From NCBI GenBank assembly GCA_015075445.1, contig JABTUJ010000007.1:1-64000 (forward strand): 64,000 nucleotides of DNA. The letters run 5' to 3'. The notes beneath the pieces are model-generated. The model saw only the letters and a list, made by a program, of their open reading frames with translations, searched no databases and was not told where the DNA came from. Below, piece after piece: positions 49,311 to 59,000 of this stretch. The number at the start of each line of letters is the position of its first letter. The stretch's first letter is position 1. The translations under genes were made by a program, and so were the position numbers. Source of the DNA: Verrucomicrobiales bacterium (lineage in GTDB: Bacteria; Verrucomicrobiota; Verrucomicrobiia; Limisphaerales; J093).

Positions 49311-52300
49311 TCACTGGAACAGATCCGGCGCGCGTTGGCGGAGGGAGCGGGCTAGGGCGGAGAGTTTTTCAGGCGGCAGCACCAGCAGGGCGCCGGTGTC
49401 GCTGAGTTGACGGCCCGCGGCGAGTTGCGCGAAGTCGGCGACCACGTCGGGCGGCAACGTGGATTCGCGGAGCGGCATCACCCGGAGCTGGCCGGGGTGT
49501 ATCGCCGTCATCACGCGGCGATCGCCGGTCATGATGGCCCAAGGAACCTGGTCGGGCTGCGCCAGACGCGGGGTGACCGGCTCGGCCCAGTCGGCATCCC
49601 AGACGCGCACCTGGCGGTCGTCGTTGCGCGTGACGATGAACCGGCTGTCCGGGCTCCAGCGGGCGAAGTGGACGGCGCCGCCCGGGCTGCGCAGCGGGCC
49701 GTGCAATTGGGCACCCGTCTGCGGGTCCCAGACCAGCACCTGATCGTCGTGGCCGGAGGTCAGCAACCGGCGGCCGTCGGGAGCCCATTGCACCGAGCGC
49801 AGGTTGGAGGAGTGGGCGATTCCCTTCGAGAGGATCCGCCCGGTCCGTGATTCCAGGACCCAGACCGGGCCCAGACTGCTCATCAGGGCAAGCTGGCTGC
49901 CGTCCGGCGAAAAGACGGCGTTGAAGGCCGGCAAGGACACCGGATCGCCGATCACGGCGCCCGAATCGAGGTCAAGGAACCTGAGATGTCGGCGCACCAC
50001 AGGACTGTCCTGGGCGGACGTCTCCCACCAGAGGGCGGTCCGGCCATCGGGACTCAACGTGCCCACTTGGCCCGTGCGGGCGGGCGGCACTTCGACGGTA
50101 CGCTCCAACCTCGCGTCCGAGGTGCGCCAGAAGCGCACGCGTCGGTCCGCCCCGCAGGTCAGCAGGTGCCGGTCGTCGTGGGTGAAGGTCACTTCAGAGA
50201 TCGGTCCCGGATGTTCGAGGGGGATGCGTCGCGTCGAGTCACCCTGCACCTCCACAAGAAGCATGCCGGTGGGCAGGAGCGCTCCAGGCTCATAGCCTCC
50301 GACGGCCCATCGATTGGCCTGCCGAGCACTGGCCAGAGGAAGGAGTTCGGCGGTGAGGTCATCGGGGGAGAATTCGGCCAGTAGACGGAGATCAGGGTCG
50401 AAGATTTGCACGGAGCCATCCGCGAGGCTGACGGGGGTGCCAGGGGTGGCTTGCCCCATGAGTCGGCTCAGGTTCGCCGTGGAGGTCCGGTCGAAGGGGA
50501 CAGGCAAGGTGAGGCGTTGGCCGGGCGGCGCGGGCGGGCGGCCATCCCAAATCCGGGCCGTGCCGTCGCTGCTGGCGGTGAGCAAGCGGTGGCCGTCGGG
50601 GCTGAACCGAACCGCGTTCACCCCCCAATGGCTGTGGCGCAGAGGGTCCGTGACGGGACGTCCGCTGTGAGCTTCGAAAACCCGGGCGACATAATCGCCG
50701 TTGGCCAGGGCCATCCATTGGCCGTCGGGGCTGAAATCCCATCCATGCAGACCCTGGAAATCCGGGTTGAGAAGCGGCTCGGCCGGCTGCCGGATGGCGT
50801 AGGCGTGAAGGCCCCTGGCGTCACCGGTTCTGAGTCCATCCACCAGGAAACGACCGTCCGATCCGGGAGCCACGCCCAGCGCCAGCCAACCCCCTGTCGG
50901 AATCGGTTCACCCAGGCGCTTGCTGGCTGGTACTTCCCAAACCTGCACCTCGCTCTGTCCGTCCCCGCCCAGTTCGGTGGTGCCCGGGTGAGGAAACGTG
51001 GCCGTCACCAGGTGTTGTCCATCATCGGCCAGCAACGCGCGCACCACCGGCCAGCGGTGTTCCAGCGGCGGACCGGCAGGCTCACCAGACGGCAGGTGCC
51101 AGATCCGCGCGGTGCGGTCCAGGCTGGCGGAGGCCAGCAGGCTGCCGTCTGCGGTGAACGACAGGAACCGCACTTCATCCGTGTGTCCGCGGATCTCGAC
51201 GACCTGGCGGTGGTCGCGAAGATCGAACACCCGGATGACATGGCTCCTATCCGAAGTGGCCAGCCATCGGTCGTCGGGACTGAAGTGGGCGCAGATCAGA
51301 TCCTTGCCCGCGCCCGGCGCGATGACATCGGGGGAGAGCAGCGTGCGTCCGGAGGCGGCGTCCAGGACGGCAAAGCCATTGGGTTCAGGAAGGCCCCCGT
51401 GGAAGAGTCCCTGTTCCCAGGAAGAGCTGGCCAGGAGCCGTGCGCCGTCCCGGGTGAACCGGAGGAACCGGACCTCGGCGCCCATCGCCAACGGGCCCCA
51501 GACCCGAGCTCCGTCCGAGGCCGCCCAAAGGCGGAGTTCTCGGTCCGAGGTCCCGGTGGCGACCTGCGCGGCGTCCGGGCTGAACGCGCCGGCGGTCACC
51601 GAGCTGTCGTGAGGGAACACCTGGAGCACGCGCGGGATCAGATCGAGGGTCTGTTGGATGCGGATGCGGTGGATGGACGCTTCGACGGGACGATCGGCGA
51701 GCAGCGGGAGGGCGTCGGCGAACCAGAGGAGCGCGCCGGGGGCATCCCCCTCGTCGAGCAATCGCACCCCGTTGGCGATGTCGAGCCGGACGATCCGTTG
51801 CCGGTTCTCCTCGCCAAGCCGGGCGAGGTCCCGGGCCAGGCGGGTTTGTTCCTCGGCCAACAGGGTTTTCTCCGCCGCGAGCCGGGATTGTGTTTCGGCC
51901 AGCATCCGGTTCTGCCGGGCCAGTTCGCGAGCCTCTTCAGTCCGGCGTTGTTCGACGAGGAACGCGAGGCCGGCGAGGGCGGCGACGATGGTGATGAGGG
52001 CGCCGGCGCGGGCCACCCGGCGCAGGCGACGTTCCATGGCGCGCATGTGGGTGACCGACCTGCCGCTTTGGAGCAGGGCGAGGTCGGCATGCAGTTCGGC
52101 GGCGGTCTGGTAACGCTGTCGGGGATCGGGCTGGCAGGCGCGGAGGATGATCTCGTTGAGTTCGGTCATCCGGGCCATCTCGGTGGGTCCTTGCTCGACG
52201 AGGTGGGTGGCGAGTTCGGGGTATTGCTGCCGGTCGCGGCCAGTGGCCATTTCGTAGAGCACCTTGCCGAGGCTGAAGAGGTCGGCCTGAGGTGTGCCGG

Positions 52301-53006
52301 GGCCTTCGGGCGGCACGTAGCCCTCCGTGCCCACCATCGAGAGGGTGGCCTCCGCCCGGGCCACCAGCCCGATGTCGGCGAGTTTCGGGATCCCATCGAC
52401 GAAGATGATGTTGGAGGGTTTGACGTCGCGATGGACCAGGCCGTGCCGGTGCAGGTGATCGAGGGCGGTGGCGAGGGCGAGTCCGATCCGCAGACATTCA
52501 TCGAAGGGCAGCCGACCCCGATGGAGCAGGTCGTGCCGCAGCGTCCTCGGCTGGTAACCGCGTGGGTCCGTGGGCCCAGCCTGCAACGGGCGGGAATCGG
52601 CGTCCGCGACGCCCGGGTTCCGGACCTCGGCGGCATCCGCCAGTTCCATCACGTAGTAGAAACAACCGGCGGCGGCATGGCGACCGACGTGCAGGATGTG
52701 GAGCTGGCTGGGGTGCGTGCGCGACACCGGTTCGAACCGGCGGATGCCGTCCAGCTCGCGTTCGAACGGGCGGTCGTGGTCGAAGGACCGCCGGAACACG
52801 AGCTTCACTGCGCGCCAGGAGCCCATGACGCTGCGGGCGAGCCAGACCTCGCCGTAGCTGCCCCGGCCGATGCAACGGATCAGTTGGTGATCGGGGATGA
52901 CCGGGGGGACGGGCGGCACGTCGAGGGCCCCGGCCGGCGCGGGGGAGATGGTGCTGCTGATCTCGTTCAGCAGGCGGTCGCGCTCCAGGGGATGAGGCTC
53001 AGGCAT
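49311..53006 (-). CDS. Membrane Ser/Thr protein kinase fused to WD40 repeats
   Basis: This is a 1,231-residue Hanks-type kinase. ATP loop GRGSYGEVW at 47-55, catalytic Lys in AVKLV (about 68), HRDVKPSN at 192-199, and DIG (211-213) in place of the usual DFG, then GTEGYVPPE. A membrane helix (about 334-350) is followed by a coiled coil (352-405) and about 800 residues of WD40 repeats (FSPDGxxLxTASSDGTARIWD). The kinase faces the cytoplasm; by topology the propeller should face the periplasm. The start overlaps the small gene before it by 8 bases. The kinase probably senses or transduces a signal to the sigma factor (inference from the operon). Confidence 0.85.
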   Translation of the reverse strand: MPEPHPLERDRLLNEISSTISPAPAGALDVPPVPPVIPDHQLIRCIGRGSYGEVWLARSVMGSWRAVKLVFRRSFDHDRPFERELDGIRRFEPVSRTHPSQLHILHVGRHAAAGCFYYVMELADAAEVRNPGVADADSRPLQAGPTDPRGYQPRTLRHDLLHRGRLPFDECLRIGLALATALDHLHRHGLVHRDVKPSNIIFVDGIPKLADIGLVARAEATLSMVGTEGYVPPEGPGTPQADLFSLGKVLYEMATGRDRQQYPELATHLVEQGPTEMARMTELNEIILRACQPDPRQRYQTAAELHADLALLQSGRSVTHMRAMERRLRRVARAGALITIVAALAGLAFLVEQRRTEEARELARQNRMLAETQSRLAAEKTLLAEEQTRLARDLARLGEENRQRIVRLDIANGVRLLDEGDAPGALLWFADALPLLADRPVEASIHRIRIQQTLDLIPRVLQVFPHDSSVTAGAFSPDAAQVATGTSDRELRLWAASDGARVWGPLAMGAEVRFLRFTRDGARLLASSSWEQGLFHGGLPEPNGFAVLDAASGRTLLSPDVIAPGAGKDLICAHFSPDDRWLATSDRSHVIRVFDLRDHRQVVEIRGHTDEVRFLSFTADGSLLASASLDRTARIWHLPSGEPAGPPLEHRWPVVRALLADDGQHLVTATFPHPGTTELGGDGQSEVQVWEVPASKRLGEPIPTGGWLALGVAPGSDGRFLVDGLRTGDARGLHAYAIRQPAEPLLNPDFQGLHGWDFSPDGQWMALANGDYVARVFEAHSGRPVTDPLRHSHWGVNAVRFSPDGHRLLTASSDGTARIWDGRPPAPPGQRLTLPVPFDRTSTANLSRLMGQATPGTPVSLADGSVQIFDPDLRLLAEFSPDDLTAELLPLASARQANRWAVGGYEPGALLPTGMLLVEVQGDSTRRIPLEHPGPISEVTFTHDDRHLLTCGADRRVRFWRTSDARLERTVEVPPARTGQVGTLSPDGRTALWWETSAQDSPVVRRHLRFLDLDSGAVIGDPVSLPAFNAVFSPDGSQLALMSSLGPVWVLESRTGRILSKGIAHSSNLRSVQWAPDGRRLLTSGHDDQVLVWDPQTGAQLHGPLRSPGGAVHFARWSPDSRFIVTRNDDRQVRVWDADWAEPVTPRLAQPDQVPWAIMTGDRRVMTAIHPGQLRVMPLRESTLPPDVVADFAQLAAGRQLSDTGALLVLPPEKLSALARSLRQRAPDLFQ

Positions 53007-53208
53007 GGTCGTCGAGGGAAGGGACGGGGTTCTTCAGTTTGAGCACCGCGCTGTGGAGGAGGGCGCGTCGTACCCGGAACGGGTTCCGGTTCCCGGTGAC
53101 CCGGTAACGCGGTCGGCTGTGGAACCTCCGTCCCGCCACGATGCGCGCGCCGAGCGCGCGGAGGACGTCCGTCGTTTCGCGGAGGATGGCGGCAAATCCC
53201 TGGGTCAT
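52999..53208 (-). CDS. Small basic protein between sigma factor and kinase
   Basis: This 69-residue unknown reads MTQGFAAILRETTDVLRALGARIV and ends LLHSAVLKLKNPVPSLDDHA. Both ends overlap neighbours: its ATG overlaps the sigma stop (ATGA, 53205-53208) and its stop lies inside the kinase start region (8 bases). Such tight packing argues for a real gene in a sigma - small protein - kinase operon. It could be an adaptor or a regulator of the sigma factor; there is no motif to decide. Confidence 0.6.
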   Translation of the reverse strand: MTQGFAAILRETTDVLRALGARIVAGRRFHSRPRYRVTGNRNPFRVRRALLHSAVLKLKNPVPSLDDHA

Positions 53209-53843
53209 CCGAGGCCTCCGTCCGTTTCCATGCGGTGCCGGATGCGCTGGGTTTCCTGGCGCAGCAGGGCGGTGATCCGGTGCTTGGCGAGGTACACCTG
53301 GGCGATGTTGACCCGCAACGCCCGCACCACCTCCCGGACCGGCCAACCCTTGACCACGTAGAGGTCAAACACCTGGAATTGTTTGGCACTCACCCGGGCT
53401 TTGACCCGTTCCATGGCCACCTCGGCCACGTTGCGTGCCCATTCCTCCTGCCAGACCTCCCGGATGATGTTCCCTGCTGGATCGGGAATCCGCTCCAGGA
53501 CCGGAGTCCGGCCGTCGTCGGCGAAGTGGTCGGCCTGGGAGGGCGGACGGACCCGGGCGCGGCGAAGGTGATCATTCACCCGGCGTCGCACGATGAGCTC
53601 GAGCCAGTTCTTGAAGGAACCGCGCCCGGCGCGGTGGAACCTGCCCTCCCGAAGTCCCTTGGCGGCCGCGAGGACGGTTTCCTGGACCACGTCCCGGGCA
53701 TCCTCATTGGACAGCCCGCATCGCAGGGCGATGCCGTAGAGGAACCGCCAATAGGTGTCGAAAAACTCCCGCCAGCTTTCGTAGTCGTCCCAATCCCGCA
53801 TGCGGCTCAACAAGCTGTTCCGCGTGGGGATGAACTCGTCCAT
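53205..53843 (-). CDS. ECF-type RNA polymerase sigma factor
   Basis: A sigma factor of about 212 residues. Region 2 carries YWRFLYGIALRCGLSNEDARDVVQETVLAAAKGL followed by FKNWLELIVRRRVNDHLRR. Region 4 carries RVSAKQFQVFDLYVVKGWPVREVVRALRVNIAQVYLAKHRI (helix-turn-helix). ATG 53843 is preferred over 53873 because the predicted promoter ends at 53876. It heads an operon with a small protein and the WD40 kinase, an arrangement known in Planctomycetes and Verrucomicrobia. It probably activates its own promoter and that at 49113. Confidence 0.85.
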   Translation of the reverse strand: MDEFIPTRNSLLSRMRDWDDYESWREFFDTYWRFLYGIALRCGLSNEDARDVVQETVLAAAKGLREGRFHRAGRGSFKNWLELIVRRRVNDHLRRARVRPPSQADHFADDGRTPVLERIPDPAGNIIREVWQEEWARNVAEVAMERVKARVSAKQFQVFDLYVVKGWPVREVVRALRVNIAQVYLAKHRITALLRQETQRIRHRMETDGGLG

Positions 53844-53875
53844 GGCCTGATCCCGGGGGGCGGCGTTCACCAAAC

Positions 53876-53906
53876 CCCTTATCGCACGTCGCGCAGGAAA
53901 CTTTCA
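53876..53906 (-). promoter_or_regulatory. Predicted autoregulated ECF sigma promoter
   Basis: On the minus strand TGAAAG (53906-53901), a 13-base spacer and GTGCGATAAGGG (53887-53876), 33 bases before the sigma start at 53843. It is the twin of the motif at 49113-49143. Confidence 0.65.
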
Positions 53907-53937
53907 CGGAATTTGAGAGGGTCCGTGAGGGATCTTT

Positions 53938-54780
53938 TCAGTCCCGTCCCCACGTTTCCGGATGGGGCTGGCCGTCGTTGTTCCAACGATGGCGCTTCGC
54001 CACGGACAGCCAGATCGTCTGCCGGGCGGATTCCACATGGCCGTCGGCGAAAAGCATGTTCGCGCCGCCGCCATGGCTCGTCCCAGGCCAGAGGGTGGGA
54101 TCGGTCGAACAGGGGTCGAATCGGCCCGAGGTGATGAACATCGGGCCCATGGTGGGGCCGGGGATGATGTCGCCCACCGCGATGAGATCCGCCGGGGTGC
54201 GGACGGTTGACTCCCGGGTGGGCCGGCGCACCCAACCCTCGCCGGAACCGCCGATGCCGAGGTCATAACTGGACTGAAACGGCGCGGTGCCGGAGGCGTT
54301 CATCGCGTATTGGCCCTCACCCCGTTTGCCGTCCTCGTTGGACACCTTCTGCGCGCAACGCAACACCCGCATGGTGTCCTGGCGATCGGTGAACCGGTCG
54401 TCGTTCACGCCGATGAAGGGGATGAGCTTGAGCTTCCAGTCGTTCATCATCAGCCAGCCGTACTTCTCGCCGTAACCCATGATCCCGGCGCCGGTCGTCG
54501 GCGGGTAGGCGTGGAAGTCGCCCAGGTACATCTGCTGGGCCAGCCCCATGGTGCGCAGGTTGTTGCGGCAATCGGTCGCCAGGGCTGCCCCCTTGCCCGG
54601 TGACAGCGCCGGCAGCAGCAGGCTGCCAAGGATCGCGAGGATGGCGATCACGACCAGCAGCTCGATCAGGGTGAAGGCACATGCCCGTCCGTGGTGGGGG
54701 AATAGGTCCCGGCGCTTCAGCACCGAGGGACTGCTCTGATCCCCCTGGAGCTGCAGTCGTGGATGGTGGAATCTCGACAC
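53938..54780 (-). CDS. Pseudopilin-like secreted protein with H..DGHVE C-terminus
   Basis: A 280-residue paralog of the genes at 45315 and 43958. The methylation motif [61 protein letters not shown] sits after an N-terminal stretch of about 34 residues, longer than usual, so the real start may be internal. The C-terminus [45 protein letters not shown] is nearly the same as at 45315. It probably forms a pseudopilus-like or envelope structure (family inference). Confidence 0.85.
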   Translation of the reverse strand: MSRFHHPRLQLQGDQSSPSVLKRRDLFPHHGRACAFTLIELLVVIAILAILGSLLLPALSPGKGAALATDCRNNLRTMGLAQQMYLGDFHAYPPTTGAGIMGYGEKYGWLMMNDWKLKLIPFIGVNDDRFTDRQDTMRVLRCAQKVSNEDGKRGEGQYAMNASGTAPFQSSYDLGIGGSGEGWVRRPTRESTVRTPADLIAVGDIIPGPTMGPMFITSGRFDPCSTDPTLWPGTSHGGGANMLFADGHVESARQTIWLSVAKRHRWNNDGQPHPETWGRD

Positions 54781-54808
54781 GGAAGGGTGGGTCGCCTACG
54801 GTTCTCGC

Positions 54809-55018
54809 ATGGATCTGAAGCTGACCGCCGAAATCCACCGTGATGGCGAGTGGTTCGTCGGTTTTTGCCAGGAAGTGCCCGAGGCCAATGGCCAGGGACC
54901 CACCCCCGAGGAGTGCCTGCAGAGCCTCAAGGACGCCGTGCTGCTCCTCATGGAAGATCGCCGCGAAGACGCCCGGCGCCGCGTGACCGGCGATGTCCGG
55001 GTGCTCGAACTCGCGTGA
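54809..55018 (+). CDS. hicB: HicB-family antitoxin
   Basis: A 69-residue partial-RNase-H-fold antitoxin: MDLKLTAEIHRDGEWFVGFCQEVPEANGQGPTPEECLQSLKDAVLLLMEDRRED. This is the short HicB type. Its stop overlaps a GTG start (GTGA, 55015-55018) of a hicA gene of which only 12 codons remain, so the antitoxin now stands without a toxin. It is divergent from the pseudopilin gene, 28 bases away. Confidence 0.8.
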   Translation: MDLKLTAEIHRDGEWFVGFCQEVPEANGQGPTPEECLQSLKDAVLLLMEDRREDARRRVTGDVRVLELA

Positions 55019-55050
55019 AGCGGCGCGAGTTCATCCGGCATCTCGACGGC
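55015..55050 (+). pseudogene. hicA: hicA toxin, 12-codon relic
   Basis: GTG AAG CGG CGC GAG TTC ATC CGG CAT CTC GAC GGC encodes VKRREFIRHLDG, the usual start of HicA. At 55051 the sequence switches to the reverse complement of a secreted-protein tail (minus strand NVVTLEIGPGPWFFRLEKP, about 55048-55112) like the one at 56078-56135. The catalytic His region of HicA is gone. Confidence 0.65.
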
Positions 55051-55180
55051 TTCTCCAAACGGAAAAACCATGGCCCGGGACCGATCTCGAGGGTGACGAC
55101 GTTCCGGTCGCCGGCAATCCCAAGACCAGAAGCTGTCCCGACGTATCGCAAAATATGCGATCCAGTCGCATTTTACGCAC

Positions 55181-55576
55181 ATGTGGATTCCGCCCACCCT
55201 CGAACCCAGCCTCCGCCAACTGGCGGCCACCCGCCCCGTCGTCGTGCTCACCGGCGCGCGCCAGACCGGCAAGACCTCGACGCTCCGCCGGCTGTTCCCG
55301 GACCACGACTTTGTGTCCCTGGATCTGCCCAGCGAGGCCGAGCAGGCCGAGAAGGAGCCGGCCGTGTTCCTCCAGCGGCACCCGCCTCCGGTGATCCTGG
55401 ACGAGGTGCAATATGCCCCCGCCCTGTTCCGACACCTGAAATCGGTGGTGGACGCCCAGCGGGACCGCGCCGGTCAGTTTCTTCTCACCGGCTCGCAGAA
55501 GGTCACGCTGATGCGGGGTGTCAGCGAGTCGCTGGCCGGCCGGGCCGCCATTCTCGAATGGATCGAGGCCAAATGA
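55181..55576 (+). CDS. AAA ATPase (DUF4143-type), N-terminal part only
   Basis: A 131-residue protein matching the start of the AAA_14/DUF4143 ATPase family: Walker A VLTGARQTGKTSTL at about residues 22-35, Walker B PVILDEVQYAP at about 69-79, then GQFLLTGSQKVTLMRGVSESLAGRAAILEWIEAK and a stop. Full members have about 380-400 residues with a C-terminal DUF4143 domain. The next 200 bases show only faint similarity, so the gene is truncated. The relic at 45109 comes from the same family. Confidence 0.65.
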   Translation: MWIPPTLEPSLRQLAATRPVVVLTGARQTGKTSTLRRLFPDHDFVSLDLPSEAEQAEKEPAVFLQRHPPPVILDEVQYAPALFRHLKSVVDAQRDRAGQFLLTGSQKVTLMRGVSESLAGRAAILEWIEAK

Positions 55577-55860
55577 ACTGAACTTCCCGACGCGGCCGAC
55601 CTGGTGAATCTCCGGTTCGCGCGCGAGGCGCTGGGTCGCGCGAAGGTCCGGAGCGCCGCCGTCGTGTGCCGGGCGCGGAACGGCTTTCCCCTCGACGATG
55701 GCTGCCGTGCCGTGCCGGTGGAAGAACTGTCGTAAGCCGAGGAATGAGGAAAGCCCTGGCGACGCGGAGCACCCGGCAATCCCGAAACACCACTTGAAGT
55801 GAACCTGGACCGCGTCAGCGCCGCATGGAAGCCAGGCGGGGTCCAGGAGTCCGGCAGATA
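55577..55860. other. Degraded sequence after the truncated ATPase
   Basis: Open frames are short and without family resemblance. It probably contains remains of the lost ATPase C-terminus. Confidence 0.3.
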
Positions 55861-56003
55861 TGGTGGAACTGGTGGACCTCCTCGCGCGGCGAGGAGTCGC
55901 GGCCCGCAGCGCGGCGTAGCTGGTGACGGAGCTGACCTCATCGCCATGTTGGTTCTGCCCGCTGAAAGCGGGCAAGTTCCTCGCAGCGCGAGGAACTCCA
56001 CCA
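55861..56003. other. Structured element with three perfect hairpins
   Basis: CTCCTCGC-GCG-GCGAGGAG (55878-55896), TGCCCGCT-GAA-AGCGGGCA (55956-55974) and AGTTCCTCGC-AGC-GCGAGGAACT (55975-55997) are perfect stems of 8, 8 and 10 pairs with 3-base loops. The outer parts are also related in inverted orientation (GGTGGACCTCCTCGC at 55871 against GCGAGGAACTCCACC at 55988). It looks like a REP/BIME- or MITE-like intergenic element; a terminator role for neighbours is possible. Confidence 0.6.
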
Positions 56004-56076
56004 CCCAAGGAATTGAGGCCCGCCGCACCAAGGCCAGGCACTCCGCGCCCACTAACGACACCAATTCGCAATGGTC

Positions 56077-59000
56077 TCATGGCTTCTTCAACCGGAAGAA
56101 CCGCGGGCCAGCGCCGATCTCAAGGGTGACCACCTTCTGTTCGCCGACGATCGCGGACGCGGTGGCTTCGGGCTGCCAGTCGGCCATCGGAGCCAGGGCG
56201 GGGCTGGATTCGAGCTGGAAGCCGAGGGCGCTGGCTGGCCACGTGAGCGTCACCGTGCTGCCCGAGTGGACGATCCCCAACGCCACCGGCGCCACGAAGA
56301 ACTCGAACTCCGCCAGGCCGCCCATGCCCCCCGCCGCCAGCAACCGGTCGCCCGTCACCGCCAGTTGATGCGCGTTCACCGCGGCGGTGCCTCCGACTTC
56401 GCGCGGACGAGTCGGCTCGCCAACGTCAAAGACCCGGATGCCACGGACTGCATCGGCCACGTAGGCGAAACGGCCCGACACCGTGATCGACCGCGCCTGA
56501 TAGGGGCCGGGCGCCAACCCCACCCGCCGCGGCCGGGCCGGATCGCTCACGTCCAGCACCAGGAACCCCTCCACCCCGTCGGCGAGGTAGGCGTGGTGGC
56601 CCGACAACGCCACGGCTTCCGCCGCGCCCCGGACCAGGAAACCGCCCACGAGTTGCGGTTGGGCAGGATCGGCAAGGTGGAGCACTTGAAGCCCGGCCTC
56701 GCGGCAGGCCACCCACGCATGAGAACCGTGCCACACCAACGCCAAAGCTGGACCCGGGGTGGCGAACCCGGCCAGTTCGCGGGGCGACGCCGGATGGGAC
56801 ACATCCACCACTCGCACCCCGCCGGAGGCATCGGCCACGCAGGCCGTGGTTCCGGACACCGCGACGGCGCGGGCTTCGCCCGGGGTGTCGAGCACGCCGA
56901 GGGGTTGCGGGTTCGCCGGATCGGTGGTGTCCACGATCACCAATCCGACCTCGCCGGCGGCGACCAGAGCCAGGGTTCCCGCGCTGACCACACCCCATGC
57001 CTTGCCGTCGAGGGGCAGATGGCCGAGGCGAGCGGAGGCGTCGGGTGAACGGCGATCCACCGCCTGGAGGCCTGCCTCGCCCAACGCCAGCCAGGCCAGG
57101 TCGCCTTGTGGCGCCACGCCCAGGACCGGTTGCTCGACGGCGAGGGTGCGGGCGCGCGGGAGGGTGGCGGTCGAGACCCGGTAGCTTTGCAGTCCCCTCA
57201 AGTAACTGCCGGCCCACAAGACGTCACCAGCAAGGGTCCCGTACTCGGTCCCAAACACGGTGGGGCCCAGGTCCACAAGCACCTCGGGTTTCCTCGGATC
57301 GCTTAAATCGAGGACCTGCCGCCCGCCGAGAATCGCGCGGTTCCCCGTCAGGGTGACGGTGGCCATGAACTCGGAATCACCCCCCCGCAGTTCCGTGTGC
57401 TGCGCAAGCAGCGAAGGATTGGCCGGATCGCTGACATCCAGGATGTCCGCGTGGAGGGCGTTCTCTGCGGGCCACCGCTCCACGAAGCTCGTCACCACCG
57501 CCAGTTGTCCGGACACGGCGACGTCGCGGGCCACCGCTGGCACCTCGTAGGAGGCCACGGGCTGCGGATCGGCTGGATTGCTGGCATCGAAGATCTCGAG
57601 CACGCCGGTCTTGGATCCCCAACGGTCATTGCTGACGACGAACACATGGTGGCCGGACATGGCCACCGACTTGGTCCCCGAATTCGGATACCGGATGCCT
57701 GCCCGGCCCCGGGAGACGGGCCTGGACGGATCGGTGACGTCGAGGAGGAACAAACCCTCGTTTCCTGCCGTGGCGAGCAACCGGCCTTCCACCGCCACAG
57801 TGTAGAAGTACGAACCGCTGCGGAAGGTGCTGGTGCGGCGAGGGGCGACCGGATTGCTGACATCCAGGGTCTGAACACCGCCATAAGAGGCGGCGAGGTA
57901 GGCGTAGTCGCCCGCTGCCGCCACCTGCCAGACGACATTCCCGGGACGGAAGGTTCCCAACAACCGGGGCGCTTGGGGTTGGCTGATGTCCAGGATCTTG
58001 ACCTCTTCTTCACCCCCGAGAAACGCCCGGGATCCGGAGACGGCCATGTCGTAAGCGACGTAGTCCCTTCGACGGACCGCCACCGGAGTCATCACGGCTG
58101 GGTTGGAGATGTCGTAGCTGGTCACGCCGCTTCGGGAGTTCACCACCGCCAGCGTGCCCTCCACTGCAAGGCTGGGACCCGCATCAAAGGTGGAACTGGT
58201 GAAGCCACCCACCCGACGGGGCGCAGCCGGATCGCTTGTGTCCACGATGTCCACGGCGATCCGGTTGAGGTCTGCGGAGAACACCTCCTTGGCCAGGTAC
58301 AGGTGGGGTCCGTTTACGGCCATGCTGGTCGCTTCCCCTCTGGTGGAATAGGTCCCCAACAGCCTGGGTGACACTGGATCGGTCAGATCGATCACCTCGA
58401 GGTTCGAACGTCGGCCCACGTTGGGAATCCACCACGACGCCCAGTACGCGCGCCGACCCGCAACGGCGATTGCGGAGACCACCTCAGCCGGCGCCACCAT
58501 TTTGTGACGGCCGACCCATCGCGGGGACGCAGCATTGGCGATATCGAAGACATCCAAGGCGAATTTGCCGGCCCAATCCTCATCCGCACTGAGGCTGGCG
58601 ATGCAAAGCAACCCGTCGTCCGCCGCCGCTCCGAACAGCGAGAAGCGGTGGGTGTCCGGCTGTGCGGGCAGGAACCCTTCACCAACAACCTTGGGCTGCG
58701 TCGGGTCGCTGAAGTCCACCACCGTGATCCGGGCAGGCGGAGCGTCGGGTTGATCGCCAGGGAACGTCCCGTGAACCACGTAGGCACGGGTCCCCGACAC
58801 GGCCAACACGCCGCGCTCCATCAACAACATCCCCGCCACCTTCGGTTGCGACGGTTCAACGAGGTCCACCACGAACAACCGGTCCTCCTCCATGTTGGGA
58901 TCGCCCTCCATGACCAAGGCGTAGCGACCCGCCACCGCCAGGCGCCCAATTTCTACGGAATGGTGGCGTGACCTCCCCTCGGCGGACGGTCCCCAGCCGG

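Noticed and set aside
50406..53042. An 878-residue plus-strand protein
   Set aside because: It is the antisense shadow of the WD40 kinase gene.
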